This document shows, one piece after another, positions 1-9,703 of a stretch of 64,000 bases of DNA; position 1 is the stretch's first letter, and every line of letters starts with the position of its first letter. Source of the DNA: Lustribacter sp965277075 (GTDB lineage Bacteria; Vulcanimicrobiota; Vulcanimicrobiia; Vulcanimicrobiales; Vulcanimicrobiaceae). The DNA lies in contig OZ255707.1 of the NCBI GenBank assembly GCA_965277075.1, positions 2,728,001-2,792,000 on the forward strand, read 5' to 3'. The notes beneath the pieces were generated by a model. That model was not told the DNA's origin and ran no database searches. It worked only from the letters and a program-made list of their open reading frames with translations. A program made the position numbers and the translations under genes.

Positions 1-170
1 ACACCGATGCACTCGCATCGGCACTACGGCGCGCCGTGTCGCGGGAAATTGCAAAAGCGCGCGGAGCCGCAGCGCGTCGCCGCGTCATCGAAAGGTTCGG
101 CGCTGACAGATTCGTCGACCAGCATTTGTTCGTTTACGAACGGGCGCTGGCCGACGCTAGCAACTGCTGA
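1..170 (+). CDS. C-terminal end of a GT4-type glycosyltransferase (partial)
   Basis: The gene enters from the left edge. The frame beginning at base 3 is open and ends at TGA 168-170. Its last residues (GAAARRRVIERFG, then QHLFVYERAL) look like the closing helices of GT-B fold family 4 glycosyltransferases, which add sugars to a lipid-linked precursor in the cytoplasm. It is transcribed towards the minus-strand polysaccharide genes and overlaps the 3' end of the HAD gene by 37 bp. Only the tail is visible, so donor and acceptor cannot be assigned. Confidence 0.6.
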   Translation, partial: TDALASALRRAVSREIAKARGAAARRRVIERFGADRFVDQHLFVYERALADASNC

Positions 171-2251
171 AGACGGCCCTTCACGCCGGTTCGTGAACGG
201 CGCAGTATCGCACGGAAACCGAGCGTAGCACGAGCCGCGATGTTGCTTCGCAACACGCGCTGCAGAAACGCCAACTCCCAGTGCGACTCGCGATATGCGT
301 CCACCATCGTCCGCGGTCGCCGGACCGTTTCTCGCAACGACGGAGGTGACGCGATCGCTTGAACTTCCGTCGTCGTGCCGAGTCCCCCGATATGAATCAT
401 GTCGCCGAAAAAACGCGCTTCGGCGTTCGTCGGTCGTCGCACGAAACGTTGGAATCGGGCGAACGTCGAGCGCATCGGTAGCGAGGGCCCAACGCCGCCG
501 AAGATGCGCAACCACCGGTCGACCACATCGAGCGAAGCGGCGTGAATGGCGCGGGATGCGCGCGCGTTTGGAATCTCCGCATCGTACGCATGGTGAACGG
601 CACCCACGCTTCCGTCTGCTTCGCGACGATACCCCAGAACGGTTCCGTGCTGCGCCGCGAACGCGACTTCCAGCAGCCAATACCCAGGCGCGATCGCCTC
701 TTGCATCCACGCCGGCTGCGCCGCGTTCGCGAACCATGCGCGCGCCGAGCCGGCTGCTGCATCGAGGGTCAAGATGCGTTCGTCCGTCGACAGATAGAAG
801 GCTCGCATCCGCGCGTGCATTCCCTCGGCCGTGAGGGCGTCTGCCAGGGCTTGTTGCAGCGTTCCGCCCCATCCAATGTCGACCAAGACGAGGTCGTGCG
901 CATCGAAAACGCCGCTCTGCTGCAGATACTCGAGCATGAGCCCGCGCTCGGACCGTGCCCGTTCGAGCACCACCTCGGAGAGCGATGCAAACAACTCGCG
1001 TACGCGCCGGCGCGAGTCTTGGTCGTAGACGCGCGAGTCGGCCTGCAAACCCACGGCGGTGAGCTGGTCCGGATACTCGCGTATGTCGATGCCGATGCGG
1101 GAAAAAAACTCCGAGAGGACGAGTGCCGCATTATTGGCGCAGAGCACGTCGAGCGCGCGCGTATCGAGCGTCGTGATACTGGGGAAAACCAGAGCGCGAC
1201 GTGACACTTCGAAGTAACGACCCGGGGGCAGCGCAATGTGACGCGCAAACCGGGCGTACAATTCGTTGAGAAAATATCCGTCGCGCGCGCAGAAAAGGAC
1301 CAAGTCGGAAGGATCCGCGCGAACCTGTTCTGTTAACCATTGGACGAGGCCCAGGAAGATCGGTGCGACGATCCCGTAGCTGACGTCGCGCAAAACACGC
1401 TCTTCGGCCGAACGTGCCGTGTTGTATCGCGCGAGATCGCGCAAACGGTCGATCACTTTGTCGGCAATGTTCGGCGCGGCCGAGCTTCGCCGCGAGGCGC
1501 GCCCGACATACCAGTACGCTGTTATTCCCGCACGCCTCGAAGACCGCACGTCGGCTCCGAAATTATCGCCGACGTGGACCAGCTCGGACGGTTCGATGCT
1601 GAACTGTTGTGCGACCAACGGTAAAAGTGTTCCGTGCTCCTTCGTCGCATCACGGGCGTTCGAGACGATGAGTTCATGCGCGTCGCAATAGCCGCATTCT
1701 GTCAGCAGCTGCGCGACCACGGCGTGCGGGAGGTACGTATCCGAGACGAATGCGACCCGTCGGCCGTCGGCGTGCAACGAATCGTACAATTTCTTGATGT
1801 CGGGGTTTGCGACGCAGACCGCGAGCTCGACCGCAACTTCCTCGGCCGACGCGCGCACGACGTCGATGCGCGGTTCGTGTTGTGCGACGACGAGGTAAAT
1901 TTCTTCGAGCGTCACTTCTTCGCGGCCGGATTGCGCCGCAACTTGTCGAGCCTCGCGTTCGGCTTGTCTGCGCAGTTCGCGGAATGCCGCTGGGTCAATC
2001 GGTGAGGCGTCTGCGTCGCGCAAGCGCATGCCGGCGATCTCGAAAACATCGGCCGGTTCGGGAACGCAGCGAAACAGGGCCGTATCAAAAACATCGATCG
2101 AGACGACACCGGCCGTCGAGAGCGCGTGACGATAGGCGCGATGCGACGTCGTGCGGACCCGCAAACGGCCGTAGCGCAGACGCTTTTCGGCGACCCATGC
2201 AATATGTCGCGCGCGCCGTATCCAACGGCGGCTAACGCTTTTCACAGGCAT
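134..2251 (-). CDS. Large HAD-superfamily hydrolase of a polysaccharide locus (COG5610-like)
   Basis: 705 residues. The N-terminal third is a HAD phosphatase domain: motif I SIDVFDTALF (nucleophile Asp53), a motif II-like VSDTYLP (about residues 169-175) and motif IV VHVGDNFGADV (about residues 226-236). The rest, about 450 residues, has no motif I can name. Proteins of this size and motif pattern occur in O-antigen and capsule clusters as 'predicted hydrolase (HAD superfamily)' and have no firm function; dephosphorylation of a sugar intermediate is a guess. The start ATG lies 3 nt after the stop of the upstream glycosyltransferase gene, so it is the last visible gene of the exopolysaccharide operon. 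Its 3' end collides with a convergent gene. Confidence 0.8.
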   Translation of the reverse strand: MPVKSVSRRWIRRARHIAWVAEKRLRYGRLRVRTTSHRAYRHALSTAGVVSIDVFDTALFRCVPEPADVFEIAGMRLRDADASPIDPAAFRELRRQAEREARQVAAQSGREEVTLEEIYLVVAQHEPRIDVVRASAEEVAVELAVCVANPDIKKLYDSLHADGRRVAFVSDTYLPHAVVAQLLTECGYCDAHELIVSNARDATKEHGTLLPLVAQQFSIEPSELVHVGDNFGADVRSSRRAGITAYWYVGRASRRSSAAPNIADKVIDRLRDLARYNTARSAEERVLRDVSYGIVAPIFLGLVQWLTEQVRADPSDLVLFCARDGYFLNELYARFARHIALPPGRYFEVSRRALVFPSITTLDTRALDVLCANNAALVLSEFFSRIGIDIREYPDQLTAVGLQADSRVYDQDSRRRVRELFASLSEVVLERARSERGLMLEYLQQSGVFDAHDLVLVDIGWGGTLQQALADALTAEGMHARMRAFYLSTDERILTLDAAAGSARAWFANAAQPAWMQEAIAPGYWLLEVAFAAQHGTVLGYRREADGSVGAVHHAYDAEIPNARASRAIHAASLDVVDRWLRIFGGVGPSLPMRSTFARFQRFVRRPTNAEARFFGDMIHIGGLGTTTEVQAIASPPSLRETVRRPRTMVDAYRESHWELAFLQRVLRSNIAARATLGFRAILRRSRTGVKGRLQQLLASASARS

Positions 2252-2254
2252 CCA

Positions 2255-3412
2255 TCAGTTCCATTCTGCGTGAACGGTCGCGTAAAGGCGCGCCAGCCGC
2301 GAGCCGTTGACCGTTGCGTCAAAGTCCCGTTCGACCCGCGCTCGACCGACATTCCCCATGCGCGTACGCAGGTGGGCATCGCCGATGAGCCGGCCGATAC
2401 GATGAGCCAGGAGGGTCCCATCGTCCGGCTCGATGAGAAAACCGTTCTCACCGTCGACGACGATCTCCGGAATTCCGCCGATCCCGGTGGTAACAACCGG
2501 TAAGCCGGAGGCCATCGCCTCGATGGCGACGTGCGAGGAAGCGTCTCGTGACGTCGGAACGACGAGCATATTTGCCTTCTGATATAACATTCGCCAGCGG
2601 TCGGAAAACGGCACGACGTCGCGATGGACGTGCACGCGCGGATGATCGATCGGGATATCGCTGTGCGTCACGATATCGAGATCGACGGCCGCCGCCGCGA
2701 ATTGAGCGAGAAAGACATCCAGCAACAGAGGGCCGCCTTTGCGCTCGAATTCACCGCCGACGAAAAGGATCCGGCAAGCGTCTCGATCGCACGTGCGCGC
2801 GTCCGATGCAATTTCGGCGAATTCCGACCGTCGAATACCCGGATGAATGACGTGGATGCGCGAGCCCTCGACGCCGTGCCCGCTTCGTATCGAATCGGCC
2901 GCCCAGTGTGAGAAAGCCACGACGGCCGATGCTGCGCGGAACGCCCGTCGTTCAAACAATTCCCTAGGCCGAGACGTCCATCGCCATTGGGGGGCGGTCT
3001 CTTGTTCGGCCGACTGCATCGCCGTCATGTCCGCGGAAATGACGGTTGGCATGCGATGCATGAGGTCGATCGATCGCCAGGCAATGTTTTGCGTATGCAA
3101 GTGGAGCACGTCGGCGGGGCGCTCGTCGAGGGCCTTCCGTAAGACGGCTCGTGCCACCGACGAAGCCGCGAACTCGAATCGCGTTCCCCAGAAGTCGAGG
3201 TTGACGCGTGGCGTTCCGATGTGGTTGCCGGGAAAGGTCAGTGCGCGGTGAACGAGTCGCGGGAGAAGCTCGCGCGTGTCGTTGCTCCAGACCGCGCGAA
3301 AATCAAGCTCGGCCGAATCGCCGAAGAGTTGCCGCAGCAGCATTCCGTACGTTATATTGCCGAGCAGACGTGTCTGTACGCAGAGCACCGCAAGTTTTCC
3401 GTTCGCCGACAT
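2255..3412 (-). CDS. Family 4 glycosyltransferase
   Basis: 385 residues with the two-Rossmann GT-B layout. The C-terminal half holds ILFVGGEFERKGG, then EAMASGLPVVTTGIGGIPEI, the conserved nucleotide-sugar binding region of GT4 enzymes. It would transfer a sugar to a growing polysaccharide repeat unit at the inner face of the membrane. Start ATG overlaps the stop of the preceding gene (ATGA), implying translational coupling. The N-terminal half (LLGNITYG, HLHTQNIAWR, VISADMTA) closely parallels the adjacent upstream gene, so the two are tandem paralogues. Sugar specificity cannot be read from sequence. Confidence 0.9.
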   Translation of the reverse strand: MSANGKLAVLCVQTRLLGNITYGMLLRQLFGDSAELDFRAVWSNDTRELLPRLVHRALTFPGNHIGTPRVNLDFWGTRFEFAASSVARAVLRKALDERPADVLHLHTQNIAWRSIDLMHRMPTVISADMTAMQSAEQETAPQWRWTSRPRELFERRAFRAASAVVAFSHWAADSIRSGHGVEGSRIHVIHPGIRRSEFAEIASDARTCDRDACRILFVGGEFERKGGPLLLDVFLAQFAAAAVDLDIVTHSDIPIDHPRVHVHRDVVPFSDRWRMLYQKANMLVVPTSRDASSHVAIEAMASGLPVVTTGIGGIPEIVVDGENGFLIEPDDGTLLAHRIGRLIGDAHLRTRMGNVGRARVERDFDATVNGSRLARLYATVHAEWN

Positions 3413-4608
3413 CAGCGCCGTGCTTTGGCGACGTCGACAAAAAGCCGTTCGAGACGCCGGATGTTTCGCGTTGCGTCATATAGGCGCTCGGCCCGCGCGC
3501 GACCGGCGTCACCGAAACGCCTGCGAAGCGCGGGATCGTCCACGAGAACGGCAATGCGGTCGCCGAGCGCACGCCCGTCCTCCGGTGCGACGATAAAACC
3601 GGTCTCGCCGTCGACAATCGCTTCTGCGATCGATCCGATGGCCGTTCCGATGGCGGGAATGCCTGCGGCCATGGCTTCGATAAAGACATGCGGCGATGCA
3701 TCGCGACGCGTCGGCATGACGAAGACGTCGGCGGCGCTGTAGAGGGCCGACCATTCCGGCGAAAACGGACGCACACCATGGTGTACGACGATCTGCTCGT
3801 GGGCTGGGATGTTGGTCGCGTGCGTGACCAAATTCAAGCGCACGTTCTGTTTGCCGAATCGTTCGACGAACGTTCGTACCAGAAAATCGCCGCCTTTTCG
3901 TTCGAATTCACCGCCGACGAAGAGAATCGAAACCGGTTCGCCGGCCGAGTTTGGACGGCGCGCTGCGCGAATCGCGTCGAATGCGATGAGGTCGGTCCCC
4001 GGTGGTATCGCATGCACGCGCTCCGGTGCGAGGCCGTGTTCGGCAATGACGGCGTCAGCCGCCCATTGGGAAAGCGCGACGACCGCCGTAGCACTGCGAA
4101 ACGCCCGCCCCTCGAGCATGGCGCTTGGCTCGTATGTCCAACGATACGCCGTCGGTGCTTCCTGCGCCGCAGTTTGCCGCGCCGTGATATCGGCGGAAAT
4201 GACCGTCGGCACCGATCCAAAGAGATCGGTGGCAAGCAAGGCGATGCCCTGTGAGTGAACGTGCAGCACATCCGGCCCGACGGCGTGCATCGCTTCGCCG
4301 AGTGCCTTCCGAGCCGTGAACGATGTTCCGAGTTCGTACCGTGTTTTGAAAAAGTCCAAGTTTCGCTCGCGTACCCAGGGTGACGCCGCCTGGCGCCAAA
4401 AAAAATACCCAAGTCCGCGCGTTTTGAATTCCGTCCAGTCAGGGCTCCATCGCGCATCGAAGTTCACGACGTCCGATGTCGCCAATAGATGCCGAAGAAG
4501 TTCTCCGTAGGTCCGGTTGCCGAGCAGCGCTGTTTGAAGCGACAACACGCGCACCCGCCGGACCGCCTCGTCGATACGGTCGTCGTACGAACGGCCGTCG
4601 ACCACCAT
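3412..4608 (-). CDS. Family 4 glycosyltransferase (paralogue of the next gene)
   Basis: 398 residues when started at ATG 4608, which overlaps the stop of the upstream gene as ATGA; the frame is open further upstream but that part has shadow-like arginine-rich composition. GT-B signatures are ILFVGGEFERKGG and EAMAAGIPAIGTAIGSIAEA in the C-terminal domain. LLGNRTYG, HVHSQGIALL and VISADITA match the same positions in the downstream gene, marking a tandem duplication. Role inferred: cytoplasmic sugar transfer during exopolysaccharide repeat-unit assembly. Confidence 0.9.
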   Translation of the reverse strand: MVVDGRSYDDRIDEAVRRVRVLSLQTALLGNRTYGELLRHLLATSDVVNFDARWSPDWTEFKTRGLGYFFWRQAASPWVRERNLDFFKTRYELGTSFTARKALGEAMHAVGPDVLHVHSQGIALLATDLFGSVPTVISADITARQTAAQEAPTAYRWTYEPSAMLEGRAFRSATAVVALSQWAADAVIAEHGLAPERVHAIPPGTDLIAFDAIRAARRPNSAGEPVSILFVGGEFERKGGDFLVRTFVERFGKQNVRLNLVTHATNIPAHEQIVVHHGVRPFSPEWSALYSAADVFVMPTRRDASPHVFIEAMAAGIPAIGTAIGSIAEAIVDGETGFIVAPEDGRALGDRIAVLVDDPALRRRFGDAGRARAERLYDATRNIRRLERLFVDVAKARR

Positions 4609-5756
4609 CAGGCGACCTCTCGATACACATCCCCAACACGCGCTGCCACCGTCGTCCAGTCGAATCGTTGCACGTATTCGCGGCACGCCGATTCGTCGGG
4701 TAATCGGCGTCGGCCGCTGACGACGGACGCGATCGCGGTCGCGATATCCGCGGCGTCGCTGCCGCTTAAGATCAACCCGGGGTCGAGATCCCGCACGACT
4801 TCCGGAAGTCCGGCGACGGGAGTGACCATCGCCGGCGTCCCACATGCCAGCGACTCGACGACGACGAGACCGAAGCCCTCGAGGGCAACGGTCGGTACGA
4901 TAAGCATGTCGGCCGCGCGATACATCAACGGCAACACGTCATCGTCGACGTAGCCGGCAAATGACACGGCACCGCCGAGACCGTTCTCGCGCACGCGTTG
5001 CTCGAGGGCTTCCTTCATCGGTCCGGTTCCGGCGACGACGAGCATCGCGCGCGGGGCCTCTCGAACGACGTTCGGCATCGCGTCGATGAGGCGATCGATG
5101 CCCTTGGTCGGAGCAAGGCGCCGGACGGTAAAAACGATCGCGCGGTCGAGCGGCCAGCCAAGACGGCGCCGCGCGTCGGCTTTGCTGATCGGAACGTTGA
5201 AGCGCGTGAGATCGACACCGCCCGGCACAACCCGAATCTTCGCGTGGGGCACCTTGTATTCGGCTTCGAGAATATCGCCGAATGCACGCGAGAGAACGAT
5301 GATTCGCTCCGCCCGTTTGTACACGAGACGCTCGGCCAAACCGCGCATGAGCAAATTTTTTGCGCCGACACCCTCCGCGCGTCCCTCGTGCACGAGCGGT
5401 CCATGACAATGGACGACCAGCGGGCGCGATCGGATGAGGTCGAGGACCGGTAGGGCATGCTGCGCGTGGTGCGATACGACGACGTCGCTCTGCGCGATCG
5501 CGCGTCCCACCGCACGACGTAGCTGTGTGATGCGGGGGATTGCGGAACCGCCTTCCAAGGCGAAGCTCTCCACCGACTCGTGCGACGCGATCGTAGTGGC
5601 GGGATCGCCCACGACCAGACCGCGAACGCCGATGCCGGCCGGCGGCAACGCGTGCAAGAGGTCCCAGTAATAGCGTTCGGAACCCGCCGCCGGCGAAAGC
5701 CGGCCCGCGACGATGAAACCGATCTGTAGCGTCGAGAGCGACGCGGTCGCAATCAT
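4608..5756 (-). CDS. Family 4 glycosyltransferase
   Basis: 382 residues from ATG 5756, chosen because it overlaps the preceding stop (ATGA) and is followed directly by the conserved N-terminal strand LQIGFIVAG. C-terminal GT4 signatures: RLAPTKGIDRLIDAM, FAGYVDDDVLP and EGFGLVVVESLACGTPAMVT, with the E-x7-E pair expected for a retaining GT4 enzyme. SERYYWDLLHAL near the N-terminus and VVPGGVDLTRF in the middle recur almost exactly in the upstream gene, so this is the second tandem paralogue pair in the operon. Confidence 0.9.
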   Translation of the reverse strand: MIATASLSTLQIGFIVAGRLSPAAGSERYYWDLLHALPPAGIGVRGLVVGDPATTIASHESVESFALEGGSAIPRITQLRRAVGRAIAQSDVVVSHHAQHALPVLDLIRSRPLVVHCHGPLVHEGRAEGVGAKNLLMRGLAERLVYKRAERIIVLSRAFGDILEAEYKVPHAKIRVVPGGVDLTRFNVPISKADARRRLGWPLDRAIVFTVRRLAPTKGIDRLIDAMPNVVREAPRAMLVVAGTGPMKEALEQRVRENGLGGAVSFAGYVDDDVLPLMYRAADMLIVPTVALEGFGLVVVESLACGTPAMVTPVAGLPEVVRDLDPGLILSGSDAADIATAIASVVSGRRRLPDESACREYVQRFDWTTVAARVGDVYREVA

Positions 5757-6892
5757 GCGACCTCGGCGTAAATGTCGTGAATCGCTGCGGAGACCGTCTG
5801 CCAATCGAAGCGGCGCGCGTAGGTCGCGCACGCGCCCGAATGCGGCAACGCGATGCGCCCCGTCAATGCCTCGACCGTTTTGCGCGCGATATCCGCGGGT
5901 TGCATGCCGTCCATGATGAGGGCCGGATCGAGCTGCTTCACGACTTCCGGCAATCCGAGGAGCGGCGTGACGAGCACCGGCGTACCGCATGCAAGCGCCT
6001 CTGCGGCGACGAGACCGAAACTCTCAAAGGCGATCGACGGCACGATCGCAACATCTGCGGCGCGATACGCGTCGGCGACCGACTCGCGCTGAAACCCCGC
6101 AAAATGAATCGCATCGTCGAGGTTCAATTCATGCATCCGAGCGTGCAGCTCCGTTGCCTGCGGCCCGTCGCCGACGACGACCAAACGCACGTCCGGAACG
6201 TGCCGCCGAATTTCGCTCATCGCGTCGATTGCGCGGTCGATTCCTTTCGCCGGAACGAGTCGAGCGACGATCGCGATCGTCGGCCGGTCGACCGGCCAAC
6301 CGAGACGCGCTCGTGCTTCAGCACGCGTTCCGGCGGGCCTGAAGCGGGTGAGATCCGTTCCGCCGGGGACGACGCGGATGCGTGCCCGCGGGACGCGGTA
6401 TTCGCGTTCGAGCACGCTTGCGTTCGCTTCGGAGAGCACGATCAGGCGTTTTGCCCGTGCATAGACCGACATTTCTTGCAACCAGCGCAAGGCGAGCGTC
6501 GCGACATTCGCGCCGCGCGCGCGGCCCTCGATTGCCCATGGATTGTGAAAATGCACGACGAGCGGTTTCCGCCCGAGCTGATCGAGCACCGGAAAGACAT
6601 GCGGTGCGAAGTGCGACACGACGATCTCGCTCTCACGAGCGAGCGTCGGAACGATGCGGCGCAATCCAGCCCACCGACGCATCGTCCGGCTCCCTTCAGG
6701 CGCGAAACTATCGACGCCGTCTAGCGGATGTTCGACGGCGTTCGGATCGCCCAGCACAACGCCGCGGACGCGGTCGCCGCGAGCCCGCAACGCGCGCACG
6801 AGCTCGAAATAGTAGCGGTCGGACCCGGACGTTTGGTTGGGCGAAGCGATGAGACCGATTTGCAGCAGCGATAGTCCGACCATCGGCGTCAC
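5753..6892 (-). CDS. Family 4 glycosyltransferase (paralogue of the next gene)
   Basis: 379 residues. The GTG start overlaps the flippase stop (GTGA); an internal ATG four codons on is an alternative. The GT-B fold is shown by LLQIGLIASP at the N-terminus, VVPGGTDLTRF and RLVPAKGIDRAIDAM in the centre and ESFGLVAAEALACGTPVLVT in the donor-binding domain. It is a close paralogue of the downstream gene. Cytoplasmic, likely acting on the lipid-linked repeat unit before flipping; sugar specificity unknown. Confidence 0.9.
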   Translation of the reverse strand: MTPMVGLSLLQIGLIASPNQTSGSDRYYFELVRALRARGDRVRGVVLGDPNAVEHPLDGVDSFAPEGSRTMRRWAGLRRIVPTLARESEIVVSHFAPHVFPVLDQLGRKPLVVHFHNPWAIEGRARGANVATLALRWLQEMSVYARAKRLIVLSEANASVLEREYRVPRARIRVVPGGTDLTRFRPAGTRAEARARLGWPVDRPTIAIVARLVPAKGIDRAIDAMSEIRRHVPDVRLVVVGDGPQATELHARMHELNLDDAIHFAGFQRESVADAYRAADVAIVPSIAFESFGLVAAEALACGTPVLVTPLLGLPEVVKQLDPALIMDGMQPADIARKTVEALTGRIALPHSGACATYARRFDWQTVSAAIHDIYAEVA

Positions 6893-8496
6893 GCAGCGTT
6901 TCCCCGAGCGAGTCCGAACAGACGCGTCGTCGTCGCGATGCCGCTGCGGGTGGCGCGACGTAAGAGCCGTGTGTCATCCGGCAGCCACGAACGAAACGCG
7001 ACGGTCAATGAAACGTAGACGAGCGAATACAGCGCGCCGACGAACGCCAACGCCACCAGGCCCGACGAGCGATGCGCGAACCAGCCGTTCATCAACGGCT
7101 GGGCGACGACCAACGCGACGACTCCGGTCGCTGCAGCGCACGCAATCGCCAATCGTGCGACGCGCGACCCGACGCCGCTCCACCATGACGTGCCGCGGAT
7201 GGCATGAAAGCGCACGAGAAAATAGATCGTTCCGGCCGTCCAGCCGAGCGCGGTTCCGGCGGCGACGCCCACGATTCCGAACGTTCGGGCGAGCACCGCG
7301 GTCGACGCGAGGTTGACGAAGGCGCTGATTCCGGTATAGTACGATTCCACGTTCGGCCGCCCACAGGCGCGCAAGATCGTCGTTCCGACGCCGGTGAGCC
7401 CGCTGATCGCGTAACCGATTCCAAGCCAGAAGATGATGCTGCTGATGTACGGATACGCTTCGCCCAGCCAGACGCGAACGATCGGCCCGGATGCGCCGAT
7501 CATCAATCCGCCGATGCCGAGCGTCGCGAACATCGAGTAGACCGTTCCGTTGGAGTAGAGGCGCTCGAGCGCCGCGTTGTCACCGCGCGCGTCGGCGGCG
7601 GCCGCGCTCGGCATGATGGCGCCCAAGAGATATCCGGGCATCGACTTGGAGAAAAACGACAACTTGCTGCCGAGTTCGTAGTACGAGACGCTCGCGACGC
7701 TTACGACGCCGGCGGAAATGAAGCGCCCGACGTCGAGGCTGATGATGTTGAGGATCGACGTGAGTTGCGTCCAGCCGCCGAATCCGAGCATCCGCTTCAT
7801 GATGTCGCGCTCGATACGCAGCGGGTTGTGCAAGAGCGGGCCGAAGACCCGAAACGCCGTCACCCACTGCAGCACCGCCGAGGCAAAAATTTGCACGGCT
7901 TGACCGCCGATAACGCCCCAGATGCCCCAACCCAACTTGACGAAGACGACGGTCGCAACGGCATACGCGAGGTATCCGGTGAAATTGTTCCGGCTGACCA
8001 GGTCCATGCGCTGCATCGCGATGATAGCGGCGCCCGGCATTCCCAGCGTCATTGACGCCACGAGCAATCCGAAGAGCGCGTAGAAAATGTGCGTCGCGCC
8101 CGCGTATTGGTCGGCGGGCATCTTGAAGAGATGTACGATGAACGGCGCAGCGAACGCGATCGGAACGGCGAGGACGATGCCGAACAGCACGTAAAACGTA
8201 ATGCCGAACGTGAGCACCTGGCGCGCACGCGCGTGATGACCTTGTTCGATGAACTCGCTGAGGAATTTCACGAAAGCGCTGCCGAGGCCGAAGTCCAGCA
8301 AGCCGAGGTACCCGGCGAGCGAGCCGACCACCGCCCACATACCGTACTGTTGAAGGCCGAGCGCGTGCACGATGAACGGGGTGAGGAGGAACCCGATCGC
8401 CATCATCGCGATACGCGTGCCCGCGCCGCTCAGCGCGTTACGAAAAATGCGCAGGGCGTCCGCGCGCGGCGGAGCCGAAGGCGGCATGGCGGTCAT
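6889..8496 (-). CDS. Polysaccharide flippase (Wzx-like, MOP superfamily)
   Basis: 535 residues with about 12-14 hydrophobic helices spread over the whole length. The N-terminus (FRNALSGAGTRIAMMAIGF, then GLLDFGLGSAFVKF) is typical of lipopolysaccharide/teichoic-acid type flippases of the MOP superfamily. It should move undecaprenyl-linked repeat units across the inner membrane. Start ATG overlaps the preceding stop (ATGA) and its own stop overlaps the next start (GTGA), so it is tightly coupled to glycosyltransferases on both sides. No Wzy polymerase is visible in the window, so that partner must lie elsewhere. Confidence 0.88.
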   Translation of the reverse strand: MTAMPPSAPPRADALRIFRNALSGAGTRIAMMAIGFLLTPFIVHALGLQQYGMWAVVGSLAGYLGLLDFGLGSAFVKFLSEFIEQGHHARARQVLTFGITFYVLFGIVLAVPIAFAAPFIVHLFKMPADQYAGATHIFYALFGLLVASMTLGMPGAAIIAMQRMDLVSRNNFTGYLAYAVATVVFVKLGWGIWGVIGGQAVQIFASAVLQWVTAFRVFGPLLHNPLRIERDIMKRMLGFGGWTQLTSILNIISLDVGRFISAGVVSVASVSYYELGSKLSFFSKSMPGYLLGAIMPSAAAADARGDNAALERLYSNGTVYSMFATLGIGGLMIGASGPIVRVWLGEAYPYISSIIFWLGIGYAISGLTGVGTTILRACGRPNVESYYTGISAFVNLASTAVLARTFGIVGVAAGTALGWTAGTIYFLVRFHAIRGTSWWSGVGSRVARLAIACAAATGVVALVVAQPLMNGWFAHRSSGLVALAFVGALYSLVYVSLTVAFRSWLPDDTRLLRRATRSGIATTTRLFGLARGNAA

Positions 8497-9689
8497 TCCG
8501 CGACGACCGGCTCGAGGATCGAACGATACAGGTCTTCGAGACGATCGATGACGCGGTCCCAGCCGTAGACGTCTTCGATCCGTGCGCGATTGTGCGCTCC
8601 CATCCGAACTTGCAACTCGGGCGAGCGCAGGATTTCGATCAACGCTTCGGCGAGCGCCCCGGGATGTTCCGGTGGAACTTTCCGGCCGCCGTTCTCATCG
8701 ACGATGTGTTGCGGACCGCCCGCATCCGTGACGACGACCGGCTTCCCGCACGCCATCGCTTCGAGCAGCGACATGCCGAACGGTTCGCCCAGCGACGGCA
8801 TCGCGAACACTGTTGCGCTCGCGAGCAACGTGGGAACATCTGCACGCCGGACGCGGCCGAGTAACGATACGGCACCAGGCTCCGGCAGTTCGCGAATGCG
8901 TTGATCGACACCCGACCACTTTGCGCCGGCACCGCCGACGACGAGACGGCACGTCGGGATCGCCGCGCGCACGAGCGGGAAGGCGTCGAGCAGCGTGAAG
9001 ATGCCCTTTCGTTCTTCGAGGCCGCCGAGAAACAGGATGGTCGGCGCCGCCGTCACGGGGCGGAACGACGGCGTGTACAACGTTGGGTCGATGCCGTGCG
9101 GAAGCTGCACGATTTTGTTAACGTTCCGCACCGGATCGACGATGCGTGCACGGGCGCCGGGCGTGGTAACGATGAGCACGCGTGCATGCCGTTGTTGGAG
9201 CGACGCAATGCGGCGTTTAACGTTGGCCGCAATGCGCATCCGCGTGCTGCGGCGCCCATGCACGTGCGGCCAGTCGGCCAGAAAACTTCCAAGCACGACG
9301 GGAACGTGCGTCCCCGCGAATGCGAGCGAGATGCCCGTAAACACCGGATTGAGTTGGTGGACGATATCGAATCGCTGCGCGGTGTGAAGCCGGTCGAAGA
9401 GTCTGCGAACGGCGACCATATATCGCAGGCGCGGATGACGGCCGGCAATCGCCGTCTCGTGAAAGTGCAACGTCGGGGGAACAGCAGCTTCAACGTCGAT
9501 CTTCGGTGCGGCAACGTGAACCGTGTGACCGCGCTCGGCCAAACGGCGCGCGAACTCGAATGCCACGAGTCCGTCGCCATGAGCCAAGTGATCCGTGAAG
9601 CAGTCAGACGCGTGCGGGACGAAGATCGTAAGCGGACGCGCGCGGCAGCGGTCCCGTCCTACTTCGGGAGACGTCATCATCGCCGTCAC
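8493..9689 (-). CDS. Family 4 glycosyltransferase
   Basis: 398 residues if the GTG at 9689 is used; ATG codons 3-4 codons downstream are alternatives. The N-terminal acceptor domain has LAHGDGLVAFEFARRLAERG; the C-terminal donor domain has TILFLGGLEERKGI and MPSLGEPFGMSLLEAMACG, then GGPQHIVDENGGRKV, all standard for GT4. It diverges from the other four GT4 enzymes of this operon. Its stop overlaps the flippase start. Likely adds one of the repeat-unit sugars; specificity unknown. Confidence 0.9.
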   Translation of the reverse strand: MTAMMTSPEVGRDRCRARPLTIFVPHASDCFTDHLAHGDGLVAFEFARRLAERGHTVHVAAPKIDVEAAVPPTLHFHETAIAGRHPRLRYMVAVRRLFDRLHTAQRFDIVHQLNPVFTGISLAFAGTHVPVVLGSFLADWPHVHGRRSTRMRIAANVKRRIASLQQRHARVLIVTTPGARARIVDPVRNVNKIVQLPHGIDPTLYTPSFRPVTAAPTILFLGGLEERKGIFTLLDAFPLVRAAIPTCRLVVGGAGAKWSGVDQRIRELPEPGAVSLLGRVRRADVPTLLASATVFAMPSLGEPFGMSLLEAMACGKPVVVTDAGGPQHIVDENGGRKVPPEHPGALAEALIEILRSPELQVRMGAHNRARIEDVYGWDRVIDRLEDLYRSILEPVVAE

Positions 9690-9703
9690 GTCAGCCGCGC
9701 TCG

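Noticed and set aside
24..872. 282-codon minus-strand frame at the left end
   Set aside because: Lies inside the HAD gene in another frame; composition is shadow-like.
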